The position numbers were made by a program, and so were the translations under genes. Positions 45,639 to 54,379 of a DNA stretch of 64,000 nt are shown here, piece by piece; the stretch's first letter is position 1, and every line of letters starts with the position of its first letter. The stretch is from Paenibacillus sp. Soil766. GTDB taxonomy: Bacteria > Bacillota > Bacilli > Paenibacillales > NBRC-103111. The DNA is taken from NCBI RefSeq assembly GCF_001428105.1, contig NZ_LMSJ01000058.1, positions 122,513 through 186,512 on the forward strand. Reading direction: 5' to 3'. A model generated the notes under the pieces. The model was not told where the DNA came from. It was given only the letters and a program-made list of their open reading frames with translations, and made no database searches.

Positions 45639-48092
45639 TTATTTATTCAATAAACGATAAATCACAACAGCAGCTTGAGCGCGAGTGGAGTTAGCATTAG
45701 GATTGAATAGATTGCCTTCTTCTCCAACGATAATACCTTCGTTTGCTGCGAGAGCAACACCATTTTTCAATGAAGAATTAATTGCATCTACATCTTTGAA
45801 GCCTTTAAGAACATCGTCAATTTTACTTACTTCAAGGGATGCACCTTTAAGTGCCAATGCTCTTGAAGACATAACCGCCATCTCAGCACGTGTAATTTGT
45901 CCATTCGGATCAAATTCGTCATCGGATTTCCCGTTAACGATTCCGCTTTTCACAGCTGCTGCTACATAGGATTTGAACCAATCCGAATCATTGACGTCGC
46001 TGAAGCTTTCTGTTGCACTCGCATTTTCCAAATTAAAAGTTTTCACAATCAATTTAGCAAATTCAGCGCGTGTTACTAATCCATTCGGTTCGAAGGCTTG
46101 ATCAGCGCGACCTTCAAGAATACCTTTCGCCGCTGCTACTTCGATCTGTCTTCCAGCCCATGCTTTAACAGAAGCTGTATCACCGAAGGATACTTTATTT
46201 TCAACAACAGTGTAAGTTGAGAAGGAGTTACGCACTCCATTCAGCACACCACCTTCGAATTTACCACCGTAGAATTCTAGTTTCCCGTCAACGATTTTGG
46301 CAAGTGTAAGTAACTCTGTATCGAAGTTTTTGCCGTTAGGAACTGGGATGCTTACTTCAACAGGAGTATTGAAGCTTTCAACTTTGTTACCGCCCGAAGT
46401 GAACTCGAATTCATATACCCCTGATGCTACAGCAAGTGTAGTTACACTAGTAGCAACTGTTGCATCTTGACTTGTTACTTTAAGCGTTGTGTCAGCACCA
46501 AACTCAGCTGGATCTACAGCAAGTGTAAGACCATTTAATCCAACTGCAACTTTGTCAACGCCAGCGGCAACTGCAGCAGCAAGCAAATCTTTAGGGAATG
46601 GAATTTCTGTTGATTTGGCGCTAATTGTGCCAAAATTAAGTGTAAGTGTAACTGGATTGGTTTTAGCATTTGGATTCAATGCTGTTAATTTATCATTTAG
46701 TAATTTAGCCTGTGCTGCAATATCTTTCACTTTGCTAACTAATCCAGCAACATCTAGCTTCGGTTTAGCAGTTCCGTTCTCTACAGTAACTAATGAAGCA
46801 AGATTCAGGGTAGACAGTTTTTCAATTGCTGCATTGACTTTCTCTTGAGCTTCTTTGAGAATTGCTTCTTTTTTCTCTGCAGATGCTCCAGCGATGTCTT
46901 TGAAAAGATCTGTAATTTCTGAGATTGCTTTGTCTGCATCACTTTGAGCGCCGCCGCCACCGCCGCCACCACCGCCAATAACTGGGGTTGTTGTTTCCTC
47001 TGTAAACGTCACTGGGCTGGAAATGTATAGAAGTAGTCCGAATTTGTTGTCACGCGCTTGAATAATACCTGACCCCGTAGTTGATCCACTGTTAAGTGAT
47101 AATACACCATTAGTCAAGTTCACATTTGTTTCACTTTGTAAAGTCCAAGTAACATAGCTATTGATGGATTGTGTGAAAACTTTAAGTCCTGGTTGTAGAT
47201 AAGTCGCTGTACTAGATACTGGTGCTGGCTGAATGTCTCCTGCAAGCAGGTATCTTACTCCAGCAGATTCCAGAGCTGCTCTAGCAGCTATTGCTTTTAC
47301 ACCAGCTGGTGCGTTTACTCGTGCAATTTCATTAGCTACATTGTTTTGAAAAGCATTCAGATCGCCTAAGGTGATGCCATAGAGATTTAGGAAATTGCTA
47401 ATCAAAAGATCTGGATTCGTCTTATCAACAGGTTGATTCAACACTTTATTCGTCACGATATTATTTACTGCGTCCTTGATAACTTGTGAATTGCTGCCAT
47501 CGCTTAGAAATGCAGCAGCGATACTAATTTTAAGCGCTGTTTTGCTATCCGCATGTTGCAAGGCTGCAAGAGCAGCTTGTTGGAAATCATTCACTCTTTG
47601 TTTAGTCAACCCTTGCGGATCATTAATTCCAGGTAAACCAACATTTAGAAACAAATCATTAATGACAGTTCTATTAGCAGGTTCGTTAATTAAAGCATCA
47701 ATCGTTGCACCTGACTCGTCATAGAACAAGTCTAATCCATTGAAAAGTGTAAATACTGGATTTAAATCAATTGTAGCAGGTGATTTAGCATTTAACTTGG
47801 TCCAAATATTCCCTAGAAGCTCTATTTTCTTAGCTGAATTAAATGTTGGTGTATCCGTATTAGTCTTAATATAATCTCTAGTCGCTCTTACATCAGCAAT
47901 TCCTTGTGTATCTCTTGCAAGTTCGGTGCGTAGGCCATTCAATTGATCTTGAACAGTTGCTGCAGATGCCACTCCAGCTGTAACGCCTAGTTTGCTAGCC
48001 AAACCTTTCTCGCTTAATGGAAGTCCTGCAATGGATGCAAACAGCATGCTTGCTGCTAGCGTTGTTACGGTTAATTTCTTTTTCATCGTCAT
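45639..48092 (-). CDS. SLH-domain surface protein encoded inside the glycan operon
   Basis: Start placed at the ATG of MTMKKKLTVTTL (AAGAGGTG 9 nt upstream; a GTG four codons earlier overlaps that site). The product has 817 aa. It has a signal peptide with cleavage after ASA (GVASAATVQ), an alpha-helical N-terminal half (about 45-290), a beta region, a nine-glycine hinge (about 380), a helical stretch and a beta-sandwich (about 480-630). Three C-terminal SLH domains (about 640-817; motifs VTRAEF, ITRAEM, STRAQA) attach it to the secondary wall polymer. It sits between the phosphatase and wzz genes, an unusual place, suggesting it anchors or organises the polymer. Not a classical S-layer sequence I can name. 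Confidence 0.9.
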   Translation of the reverse strand: MTMKKKLTVTTLAASMLFASIAGLPLSEKGLASKLGVTAGVASAATVQDQLNGLRTELARDTQGIADVRATRDYIKTNTDTPTFNSAKKIELLGNIWTKLNAKSPATIDLNPVFTLFNGLDLFYDESGATIDALINEPANRTVINDLFLNVGLPGINDPQGLTKQRVNDFQQAALAALQHADSKTALKISIAAAFLSDGSNSQVIKDAVNNIVTNKVLNQPVDKTNPDLLISNFLNLYGITLGDLNAFQNNVANEIARVNAPAGVKAIAARAALESAGVRYLLAGDIQPAPVSSTATYLQPGLKVFTQSINSYVTWTLQSETNVNLTNGVLSLNSGSTTGSGIIQARDNKFGLLLYISSPVTFTEETTTPVIGGGGGGGGGAQSDADKAISEITDLFKDIAGASAEKKEAILKEAQEKVNAAIEKLSTLNLASLVTVENGTAKPKLDVAGLVSKVKDIAAQAKLLNDKLTALNPNAKTNPVTLTLNFGTISAKSTEIPFPKDLLAAAVAAGVDKVAVGLNGLTLAVDPAEFGADTTLKVTSQDATVATSVTTLAVASGVYEFEFTSGGNKVESFNTPVEVSIPVPNGKNFDTELLTLAKIVDGKLEFYGGKFEGGVLNGVRNSFSTYTVVENKVSFGDTASVKAWAGRQIEVAAAKGILEGRADQAFEPNGLVTRAEFAKLIVKTFNLENASATESFSDVNDSDWFKSYVAAAVKSGIVNGKSDDEFDPNGQITRAEMAVMSSRALALKGASLEVSKIDDVLKGFKDVDAINSSLKNGVALAANEGIIVGEEGNLFNPNANSTRAQAAVVIYRLLNK

Positions 48093-48130
48093 GCTAACTT
48101 TCACCTCTTCAAATTAGTTGTATTGCTTTA

Positions 48131-48898
48131 TTAAGATTTCCAAAACTGAAACCATTTCGGCTTCATCCAAACAGGTGATTGCGTTTCAATAGATAGATTA
48201 TGTATGACCCTGTTGGCATTGTTTTGAAAGGTACTCACATATGGATCGCCTAGCTCATTTCGCAAAGCATCATAGGCTTCGGAAAGAGCGAACCCTCTAT
48301 TCGTCGTGTTGTGTGCATCTGACGATACAAAGTGGGCGAGGTTACTCCTACACAAATCCAACGTAAATGACTGAATGGATTTACCAAAATGGCCTAACAA
48401 CGAATGAGCTGTTACTTGTGTCAGCGCCCCGAGTTGCACTAGCTCGAGTAGTTTCGTCGGATTGTCGACGATCTCACGATTACGCTCAGGATGCGCAATA
48501 ATCGGCACAAGCTTCATTAGTTGCAATTCATACACAATCTCATTCATACCTTTAGATATTTGGTCAGATGGGAATTCGAGTAGTATGTAACGAGAACCAC
48601 CTAAGGTGGTTGAACGTTGTGCTTCCAGGTCTTCAATTAAATCCCGGTACACTCGAATCTCTTGACCAGCATGTATGTGTAGAGGGATATTTCTTCTATT
48701 TAGTTCCTCTTGAAACGCTTTAACCTGCAGTTCTACGCTGCTTGCGTCATTCGTAAATCTACCATTCTCATGATGCGGGGTGGCTATAACCGTATGTATA
48801 CCCTGTTCCACAGCTTCCCTTGCCATATGAACAGCTTGGTCCAAATCAGATGCCCCATCATCTAAATCTGGTAGTATATGACTATGTATTTCAATCAT
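48131..48898 (-). CDS. PHP-type protein-tyrosine phosphatase (CpsB/EpsE family)
   Basis: This 255-aa metal-dependent phosphatase carries the PHP motifs IEIHSHILPDLDDGASD (from residue 2), TPHHENGRF, LEFPSDQ, PIIAHPERNREI and SSDAHNTTNRG, which together bind the metal cluster. It dephosphorylates the BY-kinase Tyr tail. The start is the ATG at 48898; a TTG four codons earlier is too close to the AAGGA site. It is the first gene of the glycan cluster, with a long leader and candidate Spo0A boxes upstream. Confidence 0.92.
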   Translation of the reverse strand: MIEIHSHILPDLDDGASDLDQAVHMAREAVEQGIHTVIATPHHENGRFTNDASSVELQVKAFQEELNRRNIPLHIHAGQEIRVYRDLIEDLEAQRSTTLGGSRYILLEFPSDQISKGMNEIVYELQLMKLVPIIAHPERNREIVDNPTKLLELVQLGALTQVTAHSLLGHFGKSIQSFTLDLCRSNLAHFVSSDAHNTTNRGFALSEAYDALRNELGDPYVSTFQNNANRVIHNLSIETQSPVWMKPKWFQFWKS

Positions 48899-49167
48899 AG
48901 TAAACCCCAATCCTTAGGACTAGCTCGTACCATTCGACATAAAAATAGGATTAATGGCATATTTCTGCATGAAAGTCTTACGAAAGTATAGCATATTTGT
49001 AAATTGTTGCCTACCCAAAAAACCTAGGAAAGTAAATCCACCACGCTATTCTTATATAATATTTATCAAAAATACATATTTGTAAAATATCCGAATTTTT
49101 CATGAAATTCGAGCTTTAGTCACATTTCATATTATAAATATATATTCAGCAACATCTTTTTACTTAG

Positions 49168-49174
49168 TTCGACA
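49168..49174 (-). promoter_or_regulatory. Candidate Spo0A box, glycan cluster (proximal)
   Basis: TTCGACA (TGTCGAA on the minus strand), about 46 bp upstream of the predicted start near 49125 and followed by a TATAAT without a -35, as at Spo0A-activated promoters. Confidence 0.45.
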
Positions 49175-49199
49175 AAAACCGATAAAGATTCCTCTTATT

Positions 49200-49206
49200 T
49201 TCGACA
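49200..49206 (-). promoter_or_regulatory. Candidate Spo0A box, glycan cluster (distal)
   Basis: A second TTCGACA in the same orientation, 32 bp (three helical turns) from the proximal box, which favours side-by-side binding. Confidence 0.45.
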
Positions 49207-49239
49207 TCATCCAACAAATACCAAAAACGTTGAATTTTC

Positions 49240-49257
49240 TGTAAACTTAAGTTTACA
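49240..49257. promoter_or_regulatory. Perfect 18-bp palindrome, likely operator
   Basis: TGTAAACTTAAGTTTACA reads the same on both strands. Its size and symmetry fit a dimeric helix-turn-helix repressor site. It lies upstream of the glycan cluster promoter and downstream of the 49342 gene's terminator. I cannot name the regulator. Confidence 0.5.
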
Positions 49258-49279
49258 AATCTCTGAAGTGTTTCTCATA

Positions 49280-49321
49280 AAAAATAAGCCTCTTCCCAAT
49301 TTTTTTTACAAAAGAGGCATT
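49280..49321 (-). terminator. Terminator after the small membrane-protein pair
   Basis: GCCTCTT pairs with AAGAGGC around a T/A-rich loop, followed on the minus strand by TTATTTTTTA. Confidence 0.75.
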
Positions 49322-49341
49322 TCATATGGATATCATCCCAA

Positions 49342-49665
49342 TTATTTCTTGAATTTCATCAAATCGCACAGTCCTACGAAGAAAATAACAATGGTTGTCA
49401 GTACGATTAGTCTGAAATCCCAAGCATTCGGAAACTCATTCATGGTGGTATCTGTCGCACGGAGAATGAGAACAAAAAACAATAAAACCAAATCAAAAAA
49501 CATGCAATAAGCCATTCTTGCTGATAGTTTGTGGAGTGGGAGTTTGTCCATCATTTTGCCAAATCCAAATAAATCACTCCACTTCCCGGTTTCAGACTTC
49601 GACTTCTGGGGGGTATTGTCTTTATCTTCGTGTTTATCAGCGATCGGCTTTGGCTCGGTTGACAT
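49342..49665 (-). CDS. Small two-span membrane protein, 107 aa
   Basis: Start placed at the ATG of MSTEPKPIADKHED, which lies inside the 3' end of the preceding gene (29-nt overlap). An in-frame ATG at 49701 would give a longer overlap without better support. The product has a charged 45-residue head, then two membrane segments (about 55-72 and 83-102) and a basic tail. No family is recognised. Overlap with the 73-aa membrane protein suggests coupled translation and perhaps a two-component membrane complex. It lies between prkA and the glycan cluster promoter. Confidence 0.6.
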   Translation of the reverse strand: MSTEPKPIADKHEDKDNTPQKSKSETGKWSDLFGFGKMMDKLPLHKLSARMAYCMFFDLVLLFFVLILRATDTTMNEFPNAWDFRLIVLTTIVIFFVGLCDLMKFKK

Positions 49666-49858
49666 TCTCCTTGCCAACTCCTTGCATTGATTCGACTGCA
49701 TCCTGCCACATCAGTACGGCCCCTATGAAGCTTACACCAGCAATGAAAATCCCCCCCAAAGGTGACAAAAGCGTTGCCTCCCATGTCAAGATGATAGCTA
49801 GAATACTTACAACGATTAAAATACACGCGCCTGTTATTTTCATTGTGTTCCCTGCCAT
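49637..49858 (-). CDS. Small two-span membrane protein, 73 aa
   Basis: ATG at 49858 with GAGGAGGTG 9 nt upstream, a strong site that decides the frame over the overlapping alternatives here. Two hydrophobic segments (ITGACILIVVSILAIILTW and LGGIFIAGVSFIGAVLMW) are joined by a short loop. The charged C-terminus runs into the start of the next gene. No family is recognised. Confidence 0.7.
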   Translation of the reverse strand: MAGNTMKITGACILIVVSILAIILTWEATLLSPLGGIFIAGVSFIGAVLMWQDAVESMQGVGKENVNRAKADR

Positions 49859-49951
49859 GATCTTCTACACCTCCTCTATTATGAAGCTAAAGTAGTATAT
49901 GAGAGATTAATAGATTACGTGTTAGGCGACAATCGGCACCCCTTGCACGGA

Positions 49952-49990
49952 GAAAAAGACCTAAGGGGTCGTCACCCACTCAGGTCTTTG
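49952..49990 (-). terminator. prkA terminator
   Basis: AAAGACCT and AGGTCTTT pair, with a further inner GGGT/ACCC stem, and TTTTTCTCC follows on the minus strand. It lies just after the prkA stop. Confidence 0.8.
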
Positions 49991-50007
49991 GCTTCAATCC
50001 TATCAGC

Positions 50008-51903
50008 CTATCTGTTCAATAAGCTTCCGACATACCGCAGTAATTCATTGGCACAAACCGGGCAATATCCATGCTCGTCGATGAGCTGTTTCGAAACGTC
50101 GTTAATTTTCTTCAGCTGCTTCTCATCCGGTGTTTTCGTTGAGGTTGTAATCTTCACGATGTCCTTCAAATCAGCGAATAGCTTCTTCTCAATCGCTTCA
50201 CGCAGCCGTTCGTGACTGCTGTAGTCAAATTTTCTACCTTTGCGTGAGTAGGAAGAGATGCGAATCAGTATTTCTTCGCGGAATGCTTTTTTCGCATTTT
50301 CCGAAATACCAATCTGCTCTTCAATGGAACGCATGAGGCGCTCATCCGGATCCATCTCCTCGCCGGTTAATGGATCTTTAATTTTACCCCAGTTGCAATA
50401 GGCTTCAATATTATCCAAGTAGTTGTCAAAAATAGTTCTAGCCGACTCCTCAAAGGAGTAGACGAACGCTTTCTGCACTTCCTTCTTGGCAATATCGTCG
50501 TATTCCTTACGAGCAACGGAGATGAAATTGAGGAAGCGCTCCCTCTCATCCTTGGTAATTGATGGATGCTGATCTAGCCCATCCTTCAATGCACGCAGCA
50601 CATCTAAGGCATTAATACATTGGAGATCCTGGCGGATCAAGGCACTTGAAATTCGGTTAATGACATACCGCGGATCAATTCCGCTCATGCCTTCTTCTTG
50701 ATATTCATTTTGCATTTCCTTCAGATCCGCCTCTTTGTAACCCTCGACAACTTCACCGTCGTACATACGCATTTTCTTGATCAAATCCATCCCTTGCTTC
50801 TTCGTTTCCTTCAATCGTGTGAGAATCGAGAAGATTGCGGCCACACGAAGCGCATGCGGTGCAATATGGATGTGTGACATATCGCTCTGTCCGATAAGCT
50901 TGGTGTAAATTTTTTCTTCATCGGATACACGCAAATTATAAGGTATCGGCATAACAATCATCCGAGACTGCAAGGCCTCATTTTTCTTATTCGCGATAAA
51001 AGACTTATACTCCGTTTCATTCGTATGCGCGACGATTAACTCATCAGCACTGATGAGAGCGAAGCGACCTGCTTTGAAATTCCCCTCTTGTGTCAGTGAG
51101 AGTAGATTCCAGAGGAATTTCTCATCACATTTCAGCATTTCCTGGAACTCCATGATCCCCCTGTTCGCCTTATTCAACTCGCCATCGAAGCGATACGCCC
51201 GCGGATCCGATTCAGATCCAAACTCTGTAATCGTTGAAAAGTCGATGCTTCCCGTTAGGTCTGCGATATCCTGCGATTTGGGATCTGAAGGACTGAAGGT
51301 ACCAATCCCCACCCGGCCTTCTTCGGAGACAAAAACACGCTCCACATGCACATCTTCAATGCAACCGTTATACTCCGTTTTCAGACGCATTTGGCACGAT
51401 GGACATAAGCTGCCTTCGATTTTCACATTCAACTCGCGCTCGATCTCTGGTCGCAGCTCCATCGGAATTAAATGCAGCGGCTCTTCGTGCATTGGACACC
51501 CTTTGATCGCGTAGACAGCCCCTAAATCCGTCTTGGCAAACTGCTCTAATCCTCGCTTCAGCATGGTCACAATTGTGGATTTCCCACCGCTTACAGGACC
51601 CATTAGCAACAAAATACGTTTACGAACATCCAATCGACGGGCGGCGGAATGGAAGTATTCTTCCACCAGCTTCTCAACGGCACGATCTAGACCGAAAATC
51701 TCTTGGTTGAAAAATTTGTAGGACTTGTGGCCACTCTGATCGTTAATCCCCTGGGAAGCAATCATGTCATAGACCCTTGAATGCGCAGTTCTCGCGAGTC
51801 CAGGATTACTGCGAAGCAATTCTATGTACTCCGCGAACGTACCGGTCCAGCTCAATGAATCCTTCTCCGTACGATGCTCTGAAATTCTTTTGAATATGTC
51901 CAT
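50008..51903 (-). CDS. prkA: PrkA family AAA+ serine kinase/protease, sporulation-linked
   Basis: This 631-aa protein matches the full length of the family. An N-terminal AAA+ module has Walker A GPVSGGKST (102-110). A Cys motif (CPSCQMR, about 170), the conserved FALISADELIVAHTNETEY and a C-terminal PrkA domain follow. It ends with a CPVC motif near residue 620. In Bacillus, PrkA supports early sporulation gene expression and has been described as a kinase and as an ATP-dependent protease. It is monocistronic, with AAAGGAGGT before the ATG and its own terminator. yhbH and spoVR, frequent partners in other Firmicutes, are not in this window. Confidence 0.95.
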   Translation of the reverse strand: MDIFKRISEHRTEKDSLSWTGTFAEYIELLRSNPGLARTAHSRVYDMIASQGINDQSGHKSYKFFNQEIFGLDRAVEKLVEEYFHSAARRLDVRKRILLLMGPVSGGKSTIVTMLKRGLEQFAKTDLGAVYAIKGCPMHEEPLHLIPMELRPEIERELNVKIEGSLCPSCQMRLKTEYNGCIEDVHVERVFVSEEGRVGIGTFSPSDPKSQDIADLTGSIDFSTITEFGSESDPRAYRFDGELNKANRGIMEFQEMLKCDEKFLWNLLSLTQEGNFKAGRFALISADELIVAHTNETEYKSFIANKKNEALQSRMIVMPIPYNLRVSDEEKIYTKLIGQSDMSHIHIAPHALRVAAIFSILTRLKETKKQGMDLIKKMRMYDGEVVEGYKEADLKEMQNEYQEEGMSGIDPRYVINRISSALIRQDLQCINALDVLRALKDGLDQHPSITKDERERFLNFISVARKEYDDIAKKEVQKAFVYSFEESARTIFDNYLDNIEAYCNWGKIKDPLTGEEMDPDERLMRSIEEQIGISENAKKAFREEILIRISSYSRKGRKFDYSSHERLREAIEKKLFADLKDIVKITTSTKTPDEKQLKKINDVSKQLIDEHGYCPVCANELLRYVGSLLNR

Positions 51904-52079
51904 GGGTACCTCCTTTCACTGCTGCCTTTAATGGCAATAGGTCAGCTCGTGATGGTGAATTGTGTACTACAATCCTATGCACCCAAGAGGGATAACTTGC
52001 CCGAAATTTTTAATTGTCACGGAATTCTCTCAGATCAATTTTGAAAATGGAAATGACTAGGAATCGGGGTCAATGTTCC

Positions 52080-54368
52080 CTATTTTCTGAAAATCTCATA
52101 CTTGTAGCCCGCTTCAACACGAAATTCGACAACTGTATGATCCCTGTTCACAGGGATGTCTCCACCTTCACAGCGCACCAGAACGGCTTCGCGAGTACGG
52201 ACTCTGCATATTCCAGACTCGGCTGCATGGATAACCGCTTCCGATAATTGGCCATCGGACCACGTAAGATCAATTACATATCCATTGCGCCCTCTCAAGC
52301 CGCTCACAGCCCCCTGTGGCCATGCAGAAGGAAGAGCTGGCAGCAAGGATAACTCACCCGCATGTGACTGCAGCAGCATCTCCACGATAGCAGCTGTTGC
52401 CCCGAAATTACCGTCAATCTGAAAAGGAGGATGCGCATCAAACAGGTTGGGATATGTTGATTTCCGCAACATGTGGCTCAGATGCGCATGCGACTGTTCG
52501 CCATCTTCAAGTCTCGCATACATATTGACGATCCACGCGCTGCTCCAGCCCGTATGCCCGCCTCCGTTTGCTAATCTGCGCTGAAGGGTCGCCGCAGCGG
52601 CAGCAGCCAATTCCGGCGTGCGGTGCGGGCTTATTTGCGTGCCTGGGTGCAGAGCAAACAACTGTGAAATATGACGATGACCAGGATCCTCTTCCGCGTA
52701 ATCCTCCAACCATTCCATGATCTGACCGTGTCTGCCAATCTGAGGCTTAGGCAGCCGCTCTAGCATCGCTGCGAGCTGTCCCCTCAGCTCACCATCCACC
52801 TGCAGCTGATCGCAGCTCTGGATACATGCAGTGAACAACTCATGGATGATCTGGGAATCCATAGCTGGTCCCATGGTCAATGCCCCTTTATTTCCATCTG
52901 CCAATATGTATAGATTTTCTGGGGAAACAGAGGGACCGCTCACAAGCTGACCATTCGGTGATTCCACCAAATAGTCTACGAAGAATGCCGCTGCTTCCTT
53001 CAAGATCGGATAGGCTCTCCCCCGTAGAAAATCCTTATCTGCCGTAAACAGAAATTGTTCCCACAGATGTAAGCTCAACCATGCCGCTCCCATTGGCCAA
53101 ATTACACAAGTCGGAAACAAACCTTCGGGTCTTGTTTCTCCCCATAGGTTCGTATTATGGTGAGCGACAAAACCGGAGCATCCATACAGCTCCCTTGCGG
53201 TTTGCCGACCGCTCACTTGCATGCGTTCAATATGATCAAATAATGGCTCATGACACTCGGATAGTCCGCATACTTCCGCTGGCCAATAATTCATTTGCGT
53301 GTTGATATTAATCGTGTATTTGGACTCCCATGGCGGTGTGAAGCTGTCGTTCCAGATCCCCTGAAGATTCGCTGGCAAGCAGCCTGGGCGGGAGCTGGCG
53401 ATCAGCAAGTACCTGCCGTAGTGAAAGTAAAGCTCTGTCAATCCAATATCCACATTCGCATGTGACTCTTGCACACGCTTTAATCGCGCATCGGTTGCCA
53501 AATCATCTAACGGATCTTGTTTGGTCAATTGCAGACTCACCCGATTGTACAAGGTTTGATAATCATGGATATGCCTGCTCTCCAACTCTTCCGCATTAAA
53601 CGGCTCCGCAGCCGCGATATGCTGCTGGCATGCAGCTAATGGATCCGACTCTCGAAATGTACTCGCTGCGGCAAGCAGCAGCGTCACCGAACTAGCTCCT
53701 TCCACAGTCAGGAAATCCCCAATGACGGAGACAGAACCATCCTCTGCTTTCGCCTTCAACACACAGGCATATTCGACACCGTGCTTCCCGCATTCGCCGC
53801 TCATCCAGATGCTGTCAGCCGATAGTCTGCCTGTTTCCCCCTCGAAAGGCCTGCGGTTGAGGTTCGCCGAGAAGTTCAGCTGCCCAGGCTGATCACATGT
53901 AAGCCGCATGATGATCACTTGATCGGGATAGCTGGCATACATCACACGATGGTAGGTAACTCCGTCTACCTTATAGCTCGTACGAGCAACAGCAGATTTG
54001 ATATCCAATTCTCGGCGATACGCTTCCACTTCACCCTTTTGACCATGAAAATAAAGCCTCAGATCTCCCAAAGGCTGATACGGATTATAATATTTAGGCG
54101 TGGAAAAAAGGGCCAATCGCGTTAACCGCGTAGCCTCCTCCACCTTCCCATCAAATAAAAGCTCCCGAATTTGTTCCAAATAACGGGGCCCATCAGGGTT
54201 CAGTCCATCCTTAGGACCTCCGTACCAGATAGAATCTTCATTGAGCTGAATTCGCTCCTCCTGTACGTGACCGAAGATCATTCCGCCCAACCGACCATTC
54301 CCGATCGGAAGTGCCTCCACCCACACCTTAGCAGGCTGCACATACCACAATTTCTCACGATTGTTCAA
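52080..54368 (-). CDS. Glycoside hydrolase family 95 (alpha-L-fucosidase type)
   Basis: 762 aa without a signal peptide, so cytosolic. GH95 landmarks are WVEALPIGNGRLGGMIFG near the start, DSIWYGGPKDGLNPDG, INTQMNYWPAEV (conserved Asn pair), LEDYAEEDPGHRHISQLFAL (general acid Glu) and FQIDGNFGATAAIVEMLLQS (catalytic Asp). Inverting 1,2-alpha-L-fucosidase is the main activity; some members act on L-galactose. It is last in the glycan-utilisation locus, next to a GH31 and a two-component system. A fucosylated xyloglucan-type oligosaccharide is a plausible substrate. Confidence 0.93.
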   Translation of the reverse strand: MNNREKLWYVQPAKVWVEALPIGNGRLGGMIFGHVQEERIQLNEDSIWYGGPKDGLNPDGPRYLEQIRELLFDGKVEEATRLTRLALFSTPKYYNPYQPLGDLRLYFHGQKGEVEAYRRELDIKSAVARTSYKVDGVTYHRVMYASYPDQVIIMRLTCDQPGQLNFSANLNRRPFEGETGRLSADSIWMSGECGKHGVEYACVLKAKAEDGSVSVIGDFLTVEGASSVTLLLAAASTFRESDPLAACQQHIAAAEPFNAEELESRHIHDYQTLYNRVSLQLTKQDPLDDLATDARLKRVQESHANVDIGLTELYFHYGRYLLIASSRPGCLPANLQGIWNDSFTPPWESKYTININTQMNYWPAEVCGLSECHEPLFDHIERMQVSGRQTARELYGCSGFVAHHNTNLWGETRPEGLFPTCVIWPMGAAWLSLHLWEQFLFTADKDFLRGRAYPILKEAAAFFVDYLVESPNGQLVSGPSVSPENLYILADGNKGALTMGPAMDSQIIHELFTACIQSCDQLQVDGELRGQLAAMLERLPKPQIGRHGQIMEWLEDYAEEDPGHRHISQLFALHPGTQISPHRTPELAAAAAATLQRRLANGGGHTGWSSAWIVNMYARLEDGEQSHAHLSHMLRKSTYPNLFDAHPPFQIDGNFGATAAIVEMLLQSHAGELSLLPALPSAWPQGAVSGLRGRNGYVIDLTWSDGQLSEAVIHAAESGICRVRTREAVLVRCEGGDIPVNRDHTVVEFRVEAGYKYEIFRK

Positions 54369-54379
54369 GAATACGCCCC

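Larger units (their letters stand above)
48899..49279 (-). promoter_or_regulatory. Upstream regulatory region of the glycan cluster
   Basis: About 380 bases without a gene, very AT-rich. A minus-strand TATAAT (49136-49131) without a good -35 would start transcription near 49125, leaving a leader of about 225 nt before the phosphatase gene. Two candidate Spo0A boxes (49168-49174, 49200-49206) and a perfect 18-bp palindrome (49240-49257) lie just upstream of it. Another -10-like TATACT is present near 48988. Which promoter is used cannot be settled by eye. Confidence 0.5.
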
